DNA of 64,000 nt from Camarhynchus parvulus. Lineage: Eukaryota > Chordata > Aves > Passeriformes > Thraupidae. Location of the stretch: positions 91,602,965-91,666,964 of the forward strand of contig NC_044572.1 in the NCBI RefSeq assembly GCF_901933205.1, in the 5' to 3' direction. Shown here piece by piece: positions 48,771 to 60,179 of the stretch. The notes under the pieces are model-generated. The model ran no database searches. It was not told where the DNA came from and saw only the letters and a list, made by a program, of their open reading frames with translations. The position numbers were made by a program, and so were the translations under genes. The stretch's first letter is position 1. The number at the start of each line of letters is the position of its first letter.

Positions 48771-49660
48771 TCTAATTAGAATTTAAAAATAAATAAATGA
48801 ACAAATAAACTTGTCATGTTTAGTGGCTAACTTACTTTTCTGCACAAGTTACAAAAGTAACGAAAGTTGATCATACACAGGTCACATATTTTCATTTAAA
48901 AATTACAATTTCTGGAAATGACAGGAGCACAGTAAAGGACCAGCAGGATAAAACATAACCCATTTGTAAAAACTTGTTGTAACACACAAAACAATTACCC
49001 CAAAAAATCCTGGAGCCTGCAGATACTTTTTAATGCTCTACATATTAAGCATTCATAAGACTTTTAAAAGCAATTTTCATTTAGTAAAGGACAGTTATCT
49101 GAAAACACATCTGCATGTGCCTTTATTTATGAACACTTCACATTCAAATTCAGAATGGGCAGAAATAAACAGTATAATGATGGTACAGGGACATTGGTCA
49201 AAACGAGATATGTACTGAACATTCTGTGGAGCTCAGATATTTGTTGGGAAAGATGGGAGTTATGTAAATGCCTGCCTGGCTCTAGCAGCCCCTTGGGTCT
49301 TCATACCCATCCATCTCTGCTGAATTCTCTATGTGGAAGGGCCAGTTGATCCTTCCAGGGCTGAAAGGATTTAGGGATGAACAGAGGGAAAAGGAGGGAG
49401 CACAAACTCTTTACCCTCAGAGCAGAATGAATGCAGGCTTCAGAAGTAACTGATTCTGCCCTTGCAAAATCAAAGTCCATAATCTTGTCTGCTTGACTGC
49501 ACTTACACAGTCTAGGACAAGATATAAAGAAATGTGCTAGCAAATAACATTAAAGGATGATTGGGCAGGCCTTTCATCTTCCACTTAATGTTATTTTTCA
49601 TGATTTGGCTAATCCTTGTGGCCATTTGATCATCTCTTGTTCCTCCTTTCCTTAGTATTT
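48771..49660. other. Unique AT-rich sequence, nothing recognised
   Basis: Frames up to 80 codons without domains. Confidence 0.55.
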
Positions 49661-49661
49661 A

Positions 49662-49689
49662 TGACTCATGATGTCATCATGACATCATG
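49662..49689. promoter_or_regulatory. AP-1 site fused to a 23-bp perfect palindrome of CRE-like half-sites
   Basis: A consensus AP-1 site, TGACTCA, lies at 49662-49668. Overlapping it by two bases is a perfect palindrome at 49667-49689, with 11-bp arms around a single central C at 49678. The arms contain TGATGTCA (49669-49676) and TGACATCA (49680-49687), each one substitution from the CRE consensus TGACGTCA. Three bZIP-type sites in 28 bp suggest a cAMP/stress-responsive element. Function is inferred. Confidence 0.4.
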
Positions 49690-52571
49690 GAAACCTACTC
49701 TACGGCTGAGCAGAACCAGACCTTACTTGCAGTAACCTGTGCCACTGTCTTTGCATGTCAGATTACTCAAAATGGTGGCTGCAAGTCTTCTGGCCCTGTG
49801 AGGCCAACCCAGACTTTGAGAGTAGATCCTGTTCTAATCTTCCCTTGTCCTCTCTCTGCGTGGCAATCCTTAGATCAAGAGGAACATCTGGAGCCATTGG
49901 AGAAAAACTGACAACTGAATGCAAATAAAACACCTCAAACATCCCAAAACACAAAATTTTTGAACCCGTGTTTGTATCATGTCCATTCTTTCTGCAGACA
50001 TGCAGTCTATTTCAGATATACATTTTTTATGAAACTAAAAGAGGAGAAAATATTGTCCCATGGAATTGTTCTGCTTCTGTTACTCTTGTTATGGTTCTAG
50101 TGGTTGCTGTGATTCAAATGATGAGCTGTATGTGATTATTGTTCAGCTCTGGATAAGATAAATGCTCTGCTGTATGTAACAGGAGTATGGAAAAAAAATT
50201 GAGAACCTGTCATGGCTGAACCAATTACCTAAGAAGTGGCTGTTTCTTTTAGTCATATGTTCAGTATATTTTTGTAACATGCTGGAGCATTTCCTGCTTT
50301 TGCATGCATGAGTGCTATCTTAATTCAGTCAACTGAATTAATGTTATTTTCTTTAGAAAATAGATTAGAGACTTCAAAGACTTCTTGGTTGCCTCAAAAT
50401 GTTTTCATAGGACAAGGTAAATGAAAATAGATACTTTCTTGTTCTAATGAGACTGTAAATAATTTAGGTACTTTGCATCCACATAGACTTCTATTACCAG
50501 ACAATTCAGAGAAAAAGTTTAAACCCTTAAAAATTACAATATGAATTAATTTCACATTTGGGGGAAAAAAAATGAGGCTCATTCCTGATGATCCTGCACT
50601 GTTTAACTTGCCTTTTTTGTTAAAAATGAAAACATATTAACTTTCACATTTGTCTATAACCCTGCCTTTATTGTGTCTCCCTAGCAAAAAGTCTGTCTCC
50701 CACCTGGCCACCCATTCTTTGTAAGGGAATAAGGCCTATCCAAATTTCCCAGAAAATATCTGTTGGAAGTACCATAGAAGGCCATGCTCCTCTGGCTCAG
50801 TTCTCACCATTTTTTCTGCCACTAAAAATTTGTACACAATTATCTTTCCAGCAGCTAGCCACATGTTAACGAATGTGCACCATCAGTCTGGAGAGCCAGT
50901 TCATCACTGGTTTGGTGATAATTTTGCCTCCACAGTGTCTCACAAGGTAGGCCTGAGACTGAAGGAGCCCCTAATCTCCAGCTCATTGCTCCCCGAGTTT
51001 AACCATGCTCAGGCCCTTTCACTGTGCTTGCAATCCCAGTACCCATGTACGGACACAGCTCTTGAGGTCAGAAGGAAGATTGAAGCTTGCAATGGATCTT
51101 GGAAGCTTAATCCCTCAGTAACAGCCCAAGGGAAGGTGGAGTTAAAAGACCTCTGGAATGGTCTTGCATCCCTAGCTATCAGGATGACAAGCAGAGTTGA
51201 TGGTGTGGGGAAAGTTTAATTTCTGATGTCTATGCTGTTGCCTGTATTGGGTAAGCAGAAGTCCTCCACAAGTGTTAGCAGCTCTTTTCCCAAAACTCAA
51301 TGATTGATAAAAATAAGATAAAAAAAGATCTGGCATTTCCTACACAGTTTTAAGGAGTAACACTGCTGACCAGAAAAGATTTTTAAAAATATGATTTAAG
51401 CCTTACTAGTGTATTTCAATTCAAGGATTAATTTTCTTCTCACTAGAGGCTTGGTATCACCCTGTTTGCAAAGAGTAATTAAAAAAATTCATTAGTGGGG
51501 ATGGTAAATTCTTCTGCCATTTCAGTCAATGTTGTAAGGTAATGTAGCCTGGAGCTTTGCACAGCTTGGCACTTGCTATAAAAGAGGGCATTTCTAATAA
51601 GATTTACATTTATTAAGACTACCGTGGCTGCTCCAATCTTGATCTTCTTGAAGCTAAAGGGAGAATTCTTACTGACTTGACACAGAATCTGACCCAAACA
51701 GCAGGAAAACTTGAAATAAAAAGCAACCTTATAGCATCCCTCATTTTACTGTGATAAGAAATAACTTTAAATCAGCATTTTTCCCCACCATTTTTTCTTA
51801 CTTGGCAATACAATGCAAATGCTCATTCACTCATGGAAACACTTGGTTGGCATGGTTATTTTAAAATAAATTACCTTAAAATAAGTTAGGTCTGTACAAA
51901 GCACATATGATACAAGACACAAGCAAAGGCACTTGATTTAGGACAAGTGCCTGGGCAAAATACTGTTTTCTTCTAGCAGCTGGCCAAAGCTCTGTAACTT
52001 TCATGGGGGAAAGGGAAAACATGCCTAACAGGGAAAACTTTTATGTTAGGGATCCAAATACAAGTATCAAAGAAAGATGTGATCACATGTAGAATCCTCT
52101 AGGCCATGGCCTCCTACCTCAATAAGAACAGATTTTAAGGCTGAATCACTCTAAACAGCACCCAAGTTAAACCAGGATCTCTCACCTAATTGGAAAAGTA
52201 TAGCAGACACTGTGGAAAGGGTCAGCTGCTGAGGTGATCCACTTGGTGTGGTCATCATAACTTCATAATATTTATTTAGGTTGAAATGAACTTTGTGATG
52301 TTCTTTTGAAGAATTAGCCTTTTCCAGCCAATAGACTCTACAAGAAGCCACCCAGCTTTCTTAAAACTGAAAGACTTTGCATGCTGAATTTACTCACATG
52401 TTTAGAGAAGACAGAAAGTAAGGACATCAGTTGACTCTGTAGCAAGTCAGAATATTTCTTCCACTGATGTAAATTGATTGTCACTGCCTGAAATGTCTTT
52501 TTTCTTATGGTATTGGCTTGTAAGAAGTAGAAGAATTCAGTGTGTCGTTTTCATTCTCCTTTCTCTCTTAG
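49690..52571. other. Unique AT-rich sequence, nothing recognised
   Basis: The largest frame is plus strand 50830-51219 (129 codons), with no domain. No transposon signature seen. Confidence 0.5.
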
Positions 52572-52619
52572 AGAAAGATCATCAGGTACTTTCAGGGACC
52601 CTTATTGTTATTACAACAG
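52572..52619 (+). other. Best exon candidate: 48-nt cassette-like exon
   Basis: A long pyrimidine tract ending TCTCCTTTCTCTCTTAG gives a near-ideal acceptor (AG at 52570-52571). Exactly 48 nt later CAG|GTAAGT is a perfect consensus donor. The length is a multiple of three and all three plus frames are open. The third frame reads KDHQVLSGTLIVITTG, which looks the most protein-like, but I cannot assign it to a family. No neighbouring exon is recognised in the window. If real, it would be a small cassette exon within a very large intron. Chance pseudo-exons remain the main alternative. Confidence 0.25.
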
Positions 52620-53323
52620 GTAAGTAAGGGACCAAGAAAATTGATCAAGTTCATCGGTACCTTTTATTAATTTCTTTGCATCCAGCACTTAATTTTTCCT
52701 AAATTATTTTCTAGCTTTCAGAGTTGTACCAGAAATGCAATACTGAACATATAGCACATCACAGAGTCTTCAACATGCAGTAAAGGAGAAGAGCAATCAG
52801 AAGCATCATTGGAGCTAAACACTGGATTTTATAGAGGCAAATATGTATAAATAATTGTTTTAAGTATCCCAAGTCTTTCTGCATGAAGGCCTATTTTTCA
52901 CCCTGAGTAAAATAGCCAGACTGGTATCTGCTCATGAGCCAAGTCACACACTTTTATTTCTATTGTGAACAAGAAAGAGCTTACAAACAAAGATTTAATT
53001 CTTTAGCTGAATAAATAGTTTCTTGGCAGCAATTATAAGGGGCTCAAAATGCCTATTATGCTTTGATTATAATTATAATTCTCACTGAGTCATCAACTCC
53101 TATAGCAAGGACTGCTATTTTTTAATAATGAAGAACTAAATTTTTAGCCTTGAAGAGTTGTCTGCCCAGGACTGCAGAACTACATTAAGCATACAGCTAA
53201 TATAAATGGGTGTTTTTCTGTACTGCCAGTATTATTGTATAGTTGGAGAAAAGGAAGTATGTCTATAAATGAGTAAGCTGCTTATAGCAAATACATAATA
53301 TAATTGTTAACTTTGTTTCCAAA
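52620..53323. other. Intron-like or intergenic sequence, nothing recognised
   Basis: AT-rich, with a GATTATAATTATAATTC patch near 53064-53080. No frame of note. Confidence 0.5.
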
Positions 53324-53787
53324 TTATCTATGGATGACATCTCGGGATGCTTTTGGAAAAATTACCAGTGTTTTAAGGTATTCCCTTAGCTCTTTTTCAG
53401 CCATCTGTGTATCTGTTGTGCTCTTTCTGACTCGAGTTGCCCAGTCACCAAACTGAATGCAAGTAAGATTAGTCTGGCAGATCTGCTCCATTCCTGTGGG
53501 CACAGCAGCTTTCAGTAATCCCAGCAGTTGGGCACACACTTGAGGAAATAGTCAAGATTGATACCTGGCTGTCACCATGGCAAATATTAATGGAAGTCTT
53601 TAGAAGGCAGTGTTTTAAGTTTAGCAAGCTGGCATTTTTCAGCACATTTCTGTGAAATAACTCCATAGCTGCTGCAGCTGAGACACTGCAGTGTTGCCAC
53701 AACCTCACTGACAGCTTTTAGGAAGCACTTGAGTTCTGAAACAGCTTGAACAGTATCCAGGAAAGTTGGGAACCCCAGGAAATGCAT
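53324..53787 (-). other. Overlapping minus-strand frames, unrecognised, possibly a decayed coding remnant
   Basis: Three minus frames lie in sequence or overlap (53587-53787, 53469-53708, 53324-53539). The last has a plausible globular composition, containing QFGDWATRVRKSTTDTQM and AEKELREYLKTLVIFPK. Switching between frames would be expected of a frameshifted pseudogene, but I recognise no family and see no poly-A tail or target duplication. Chance is at least as likely. Confidence 0.15.
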
Positions 53788-56700
53788 TAGTTCTTTGTCT
53801 CTCTTTTAAAATAACATTGGATTGACATTAAAAACAACATTCTTTCTGGAGTCACAGTGTTAGACTGTGGCCTCAAGCCATGACCATCATTGGCTATGAA
53901 GCAGAGAAGGATCAGCACGAGAAGACCTGGAAGCTGTGTTATTAAAGGCATCTGATCAGCTGAGCCAATATGTCTCTTGGAGATTCAGAGCAGAACATAG
54001 AAGAATGCTTCGTGCCAAATCAGTAATTAACTCTCACCTACTCCATCTCACCAGACCTCTTTTAGGAAACAACAGGGACAGCAGTGCTACTACTCTTGCA
54101 TTTTTTTACTTGGACACTGCACAAAGGCATGCAAGTGCCTGCCCCAGTGCTTCTTGGAGCCAAGAGGGGCTTCCAACAAATCCCAGAAGGAAGGACTCTT
54201 TGCATCTCCTCTCTCTCCAGCCCCCCTCTCATACATATATATGCACAATCAGGTCTTCATTTAATGGGAATTGAATTTACAACACATTAAAACAGTGTGT
54301 GGTTTGTACAGAAAGTGATAATACGGATTTAATTAGCTTGATCTTGCTTTCTGTGCTAAAGCTGAGTATGTTTAAATTATTTTGTGACATTTCTTCTCTA
54401 TTTGTTTTGTATGTATCATAAATAATAATACAATAAGTTTTCAGATGTCTTTTCTGGTGGCTATTAGGCTGTGAAGCAAAATGGGAGTGCTCAGAGGAAG
54501 ACCAACAATAACTTTATTGTTACAGTATGTTTAATTCCAAACAAATCTGAAATATAGATGACTTTACAAATATTAATCCTTTCACCCATCTGGGAAATGC
54601 TGACACTTTTTGCATATGTCTGTTATGAAAACAAGTTCAGAAAAGCACAAGACAACTAATTGGGACAGATACCCGTTTAACCTTACCTAATCTGCCAAAA
54701 TGTGAATGAGTAGTCAGGGCCATTGTGCCACCTCCTTTTAGTGGAAAGCTAATGTAACTCACCATCCACATCTGTGATCAGCTGCACTAACCCAAAGGAA
54801 AGGGCAAGAACACATGGCCAGGATCGAAGAATCATGGGAAGACTCTTTTTCAGGGCTTTGGATTATTTTAAGCCAGCTCTAAAACCTCACCTCTTGTTAT
54901 AGCTAGAGAAGTTCCTTGTTCCATTTTCAGGCGTGCTTTACATCTTAACCCCTTACAAGTCCCTTGTATTTAACTCTGCAAATTAAGACAAGAAAATACC
55001 AGGCAGATCACTTGAGAGGTTTGATATTTATAAACATAACATTTCATTTCCTATTTCTTTGTAGATAAGAAGAACAAAAATGTATTATCAGTATAATGTT
55101 GCTCAGCAATAATGGAGTGGATGTTGACCAGCTAAGAAGATTTCAATATTCCAAATAGAATGAAACTCACAGCAGGCAAATTGAGAAAAAGTGAAAGAAA
55201 GGAGAAGATATGCTGAGAAGACTTGACATTAACAGAGCTGAAATAAAAGGAAACCCTTTGAATTAAAGAGCTTTCTGCTCTCAAAATCTACCAACATCTC
55301 ACTGGTTCCATGTTGAAACAAGAGGGAATTTCAGTGACCTGTGTTACACCTAAAGGAGAAGCAATTCTGAAATATCCTGTGTGGGCTCAGTAAGACAGCA
55401 GCATTCTTGGCCTGGAAAAAGCCAGTCCAGGGCTACTATAGGGTTACAAGGAAGGAAGAAAGAGTTCTTTTTGGGGACACCACTAAGATTGAATTTGTCA
55501 TTCTCAGGGAAGTACTATAGTAATAGAGTGATTTCTGAAACTTGAAGAAACTGATAAAAAAATCCCTAAAATATTGGCACAAAATTTGACATATAAGTCT
55601 TGAAACTTACAGCAAACACTTTTGAAAGTTACCAGAGGAGAGATTACAAAAATTGCAAATTCTAAAAAAAGCAGAAAGGTAATCTACAGATATATTGTGG
55701 TGTTAAGGAGCACATTTTTTTTTTAATAGGTATCCATTCGTAAAAAATTCTACAGGAATGAGCTCAGTGCAAGGTCAATGGAAATGGAACTCAGGAAGAA
55801 TGAAGAAGAACATAACTAATACATATAAATATATATACAATTTATTTAATTATATCCAATAAAAGGTGTATGTCAGCATAGCACCATGTAGACAAAGTAT
55901 GGGGAAAAATACTTGGTTTTTTTTTACCTTCATGAAAGTTTTTGGAGGCATGTATTAGACTCCAATATTTCAATCAGTTATCTGAGAAGACAAACCTCTG
56001 TTTGATATTAAGCTAAATCTAAATTTAAAAAAAATCAGCTTTATTTAAATCTAAATTTTCATGAGAAAAGTTGAGCCTTGGTAAGTCAGAGCAATAAATA
56101 CTAATTTAGTACTTCATCAGAAATTCACTGTCTCCTACCTAATCAAATCAGACTGACCAAGCTGGTGTTCAGCTCACAGTACTCTTCAACACATGTTGAA
56201 ATTGGGTTTTTTTTTCCACCTGCACACCAGATGGAGCACAGTGTCAGCGACCTTAGCCAAGGGCTGGTTTCTCACAGCTCTGCCACAGTCAGGCCATGAC
56301 CAGGCATCCATGATCAGGAGAGCCTGGAGGTATCAAGGGAACCCGTTGGTTTCAGGGTGCTTTGGTGAGGAACTCTGCCCACAGGCCGCCTCTTCTTCTG
56401 GAGCCTCTAGTTTGCGGAAAAGAATTGGAGGAAACTGACTTTGTATCTGCCACCAAGGGCTGTCTTTTGGCATTCCAATGCCATCACCCAAGTCCTTTTG
56501 TATTTTTAAAGACTGTCCTGTATTTGTGGCAAGGGTGCACCCTCTAGACACTAGCTCAGCCCATGGCTTGTTCTACAGCATGGGACAAACGAGATAGGAA
56601 ACCATGGACTTGGAACAATTATCTACTTCCCATAGACAAGATAACTTTCCCAAGGGGCAAACTGTTGTGTTCTAAATAGACCTCAGAGCAGGGGAATTTC

Positions 56701-57760
56701 ATGCTGTATTTGATTAACTTTGATACTCAATATTCAGGTTATTGTGCTGTCTAGTGCATTGTGGAAGTAACACTTCATACTGTATGGCAGGTAAATACAT
56801 GGAAATATATTTATTCTCATATTAAAAAATTCATTATTGGCCTAAAATCAGGACATTCATAATTTGAAGTTTCTGTTTATTTCCTTGGGCACTGAATTCA
56901 GTTGTTATGATGAAGCTTTTTCTAACCTGCCACTAATGTTATTGACAGTTGTCCCTTTATCTTTGTGTCTTCCCACCTCCTTGCTCAGACAACAACTTCT
57001 CCTTTGCTTCATGAGTCTCTACTCTTGGAGACACCTTTTTCCCTGGTACTTAGCTTTGAAGCTATGTCCCTGGGGATGTTCATCTGATGTACTCAACAGA
57101 AGTCTAGCATTCTGTGAAACTTAGATGCCTTCGGGTTTCACTGAGATCCAAGTTTTTCTAAGATTCATTAACCTTTTTACAGGGACTTGGTCCTGTCATA
57201 AAAACCCAAACCACCGCTTACTTTCATTATCAAGGAGCACAGGAACCCAATGGCTTCATGACATTTTCACAGAAAACAGTTTGTAGTGATAGTTTCTAAA
57301 TTCAAGTAATCTACAAGCCTTGTAGGAAACTCTGGGGATGTGCATACATGCAAATCATATACAGAAAAACTTTCTGGATACATATAATACTCTTAGATTT
57401 GTTTTGTTTTAGCCTTAGGTCTTGAATTATCTGTATTATTGTATGAGTTTTAACTTACTTTTAGCAATTTTGCTTAAAGCTATCTCTCCTACAGCACAAA
57501 AGTTGTCACATGGTTTCATTTTATCTGCTGTGTGCACACATTTTGCCGTTTTTGGTGTATCTTTCACAATCAGCTATTCCAACAAGTACTGTATCATTTA
57601 TGTCTGACTCATTAACCATGCAGACATTTCTGTTTCACTTGGTTTTGCTCTTAGTAAAAAAAATGTTTTATCAAAATGGTAAAGCTGAGCAAATAATTTA
57701 CATCAAGCACTTTATCTTCCTTCTCCTTCTGGGAAATCTATGACCAGATTGCACCTATTT
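53788..57760. other. Unique AT-rich sequence, nothing firmly recognised
   Basis: Frames are 112 codons or shorter with no domain. A short minus-strand exon-like interval (54763-54781) has a good pyrimidine tract and a GTGAGT donor. An AT-dinucleotide patch lies near 55820-55850. Confidence 0.5.
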
Positions 57761-57853
57761 CTCAATTATTAATTATTTATACCTTTCCAACACCAACTAA
57801 TTAATTTATTACTATATGGATTAATTACAGATATCCTAAACAGAAATTAATTT
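57761..57853. promoter_or_regulatory. Homotypic cluster of TAATTA homeodomain cores
   Basis: TAATTA occurs at 57770-57775, 57798-57803 and 57822-57827, each with flanking ATTA/TTAATT, and a further ATTAATTT at about 57846-57853. The spacing of 24-28 bases is about 2.5 helical turns. TAATTA is the classical homeodomain core, but AT-rich DNA produces it often. Confidence 0.3.
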
Positions 57854-58298
57854 CCTTCACTCTATAATTAGTCAGCCAGGTCAGGTCACTTTGTCTCAGA
57901 TCCCTGGGCCACGTCATGTGCAAGAATTCTTTACTTAGAAAAATGAAAATACTAGTGCCAGTAAAGTGGACAGCCTGTGAATGTTTACAGAAATACACAA
58001 ACTGTTTCTTTCCAGGTAACTGGATTGTGTTTTGGATAACAATTTTCATTCACATTTATATGTCAGTTTGTAAGGATGCTAAGTGTGCAGTATGGAAGTG
58101 AGGCCTTGATTTGTACACTGGTATATGAGGCTCTTTTTAGTATCTGCAAAAGGTCTGAGTGACACAAAACTCAATATATAGCATCTCCCACGTGTGGGTC
58201 TCAGATGTCACCCTCCCCCAAAAAACTGCAGTGAAATCAAGGTTGAACTATGGGTGTTTGTTCAGGCAACACCAGGTTGAAACCAGAGTACACCTTTC
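57854..58298. other. Unique sequence, nothing recognised
   Basis: Unique sequence up to the LTR edge, with no gene or repeat signature. Confidence 0.5.
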
Positions 58299-59118
58299 TG
58301 TCATGGTTTAACCCCAGCCATTCACCAAGCCTCCTGCAGTCGCTCCCTCACTCCCCCATCAGCGACATCAGGGAGAGAGCTGGAAGAGCAAAAGCTAGAA
58401 AACCTGTGGGTTGAGATCACACAGAATCACACAGAACCACACAGGATCACCAGGTTGGAAGAGACCTTCAAAATCATTGAGTCCAAACCAGCCCTAACAC
58501 CTCAACTAAACCATGGCACTGAGTGCCACATGCAGGTTTTTTTAAACACATCCAGGGATGGTGACTCCACCACCTCCCAGGGCAGACCATTCCAGTACTT
58601 TATCACCCTTTCTGTAAAAATCTTTCTCCTAATATCCAACCTAAATTTCCCTTGGCACAGCTTAAATAGCTAAAGACAGTTTAACAGGGAAAGCAAAAGC
58701 TGCACACAAAAGCAAAGCAAAACAAGGAATCCATTCACCACTTCCCATGGGCAGGAAGGTGTTCAGCCATCCCCAGCAGAGCAGGGTCTCATCACACGTA
58801 ACAGTGACTTAGGAAGACAAATGACATCACTCCAAATATCTCCACCTTCTTCCTTCCATGATGCCATACAGTCTGGAATATCCCTTTGGTCAGCTGAGAT
58901 CACCTGTCCTGGCTGTGTCTCATCCCAGCCTCCCATTCATCTCCAGCCCTTTGCCAGTGTGGCAGTACAAAAAGCAGAAAAGCCCTTGGCTCTGTGTAAG
59001 ACCTGCTCAGCCATAACAAAACCATCTCTGTATTATAAAACCTGAGATCAGCACAAATACAAATTGCTGCCCCACAACAGCCACTGTGAAGGAAATGACC
59101 TCAGCCCAAACCAGGACA
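58299..59118 (-). mobile_element. Solo endogenous-retrovirus LTR, split by a nested CR1
   Basis: The interval begins TGTCATGGTTTAACCCCAGC and ends AAACCAGGACA, the TG...CA termini of a retroviral LTR in either orientation. Internal landmarks of a common neoavian ERVL-type LTR are present: a GGGTTGAGAT/AAAGACAGTTTAA junction, ATTCACCACTTCCCATGGGC, GGAATATCCCTTTGGTCAG, and CATCTCTGTATTAT. I take the LTR sense strand as minus (its TGTCCTGGTTT start at 59118) from family recall. Without the insert it is about 566 bp (58299-58417 plus 58672-59118). No gag, pol or env sequence is recognised on either side, so it is a solo LTR left by LTR-LTR recombination, or an isolated fragment. The flanking five bases (CTTTC and TTGAC) do not match, so no target duplication is visible. 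The family name needs a library search. Confidence 0.85.
58418..58668 (-). mobile_element. CR1 fragment inserted into the LTR
   Basis: The plus strand begins with three ACACAGAAYCAC-type tail repeats, then CACCAGGTTGGAAGAGACCT, TCATTGAGTCCAAACCAGCC, CTCAACTAAACCATGGCACT and GGGATGGTGACTCCACCACC. This is a well-preserved CR1 3' end read on the minus strand, of the subfamily type I associate with passerine CR1-E. It ends near CACAGCTTA (58664), a 5' truncation. The LTR text resumes at AAAGACAG (58672) exactly where it stopped after TTGAGAT (58417), which shows the CR1 entered an existing LTR. It is less diverged than the other CR1s here. No ORF is retained; the 72-codon plus frame across it (58455-58673) is antisense noise. 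Confidence 0.93.
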
Positions 59119-60179
59119 TTGACTTTGGAAAAGATCAACACCTGCCATGGCTGCCCTTGAGCAAGATCACCACTGGCATCAATTCACATCGAAGGGTAGC
59201 AATGCCTCCTCACTGGTTCCTCTGAAGGCAGCACTTCAGGAAAATTGCTCCAGTCTTCTTGTGAACTAGTCAGAAACAAGCCTGGATGTTCATAACCTCA
59301 GCCAGGTCTCCCTTCTGCCAGTTGCAGAGAGGAATTTGAGGTGCTTCTCCAAAAGCACCACCCTGAATATCCCTTTGGTGAGCGAGACTGCCAGTCACAG
59401 ATGATGTGCTGGGCTTCTCTCAGCTTCCTGTTTGCACAAAGACCAAATAAATTTTCAAAAACCTGTGTAAGTCCTGTGAAGTGCAGTTTAGTTAGTTGTT
59501 CAAAAGGGTATGATAATCTGGCAATACTATGCAGACAAATATGTAACAAGTACATGATTTTAAAGATGTCTATCAGCACTAAGGTTTTCAGAATTGAACT
59601 TCTTCACCCACACCCATCCTTTGAGCCTGGTTTCCTCTTGAGACACTCTCTAAGGAGCAGATCCCTCTATTAGTAGTTGGGGTGCTATTAGACCTGTAGT
59701 TGATACAGAAACAATTTGAAAGATGACAGGGCACTTTTCAACCTCTCAGCATGGGTTCACACTGTTCAGTTAATAGGCCAGTAACATTTCAAAGCGTAAG
59801 GAGAACAGAGTGTTAAAGGCAGAACTATAGCCCCTATCAAGCAGAAGTGCAGGAACCGACATAATTTCCAACTTTGAAACAAGGGTTTGTTTCATTACTT
59901 GGGTTAACCTTTTATAAAACATATTCATAATGGTCATAACATAAAAAAGATGTGTCTGGTGGAGTTGTGCTTTCTATCAACACCCATGCTGTCTGTGGTA
60001 ATGAATCTGAACAAGATATTTCTAGTGAACTGCTGCATGGGCTTAGCTTGCTGAAGTTGGCCAAACTGCAAGAGAAATTAATGCATTTGGGTCCATGACC
60101 TGCATGTAGAACTGGACTGTACTTCAGGTGACATCCCAGACCACAGCAGATGGGAGGAAATTATAATATCTACCTGATA
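59119..60179. other. Unique sequence next to the LTR; possible faint LTR relic
   Basis: No gene recognised. GAATATCCCTTTGGT at 59365-59379 repeats 15 bases of the LTR at 58876-58890, hinting at a heavily decayed related LTR, but alignment beyond that word is poor. Frames are 110 codons or shorter without domains. Confidence 0.4.

Noticed and set aside
58455..58673. 72-codon plus frame as a gene
   Set aside because: It is antisense to the nested CR1 fragment.
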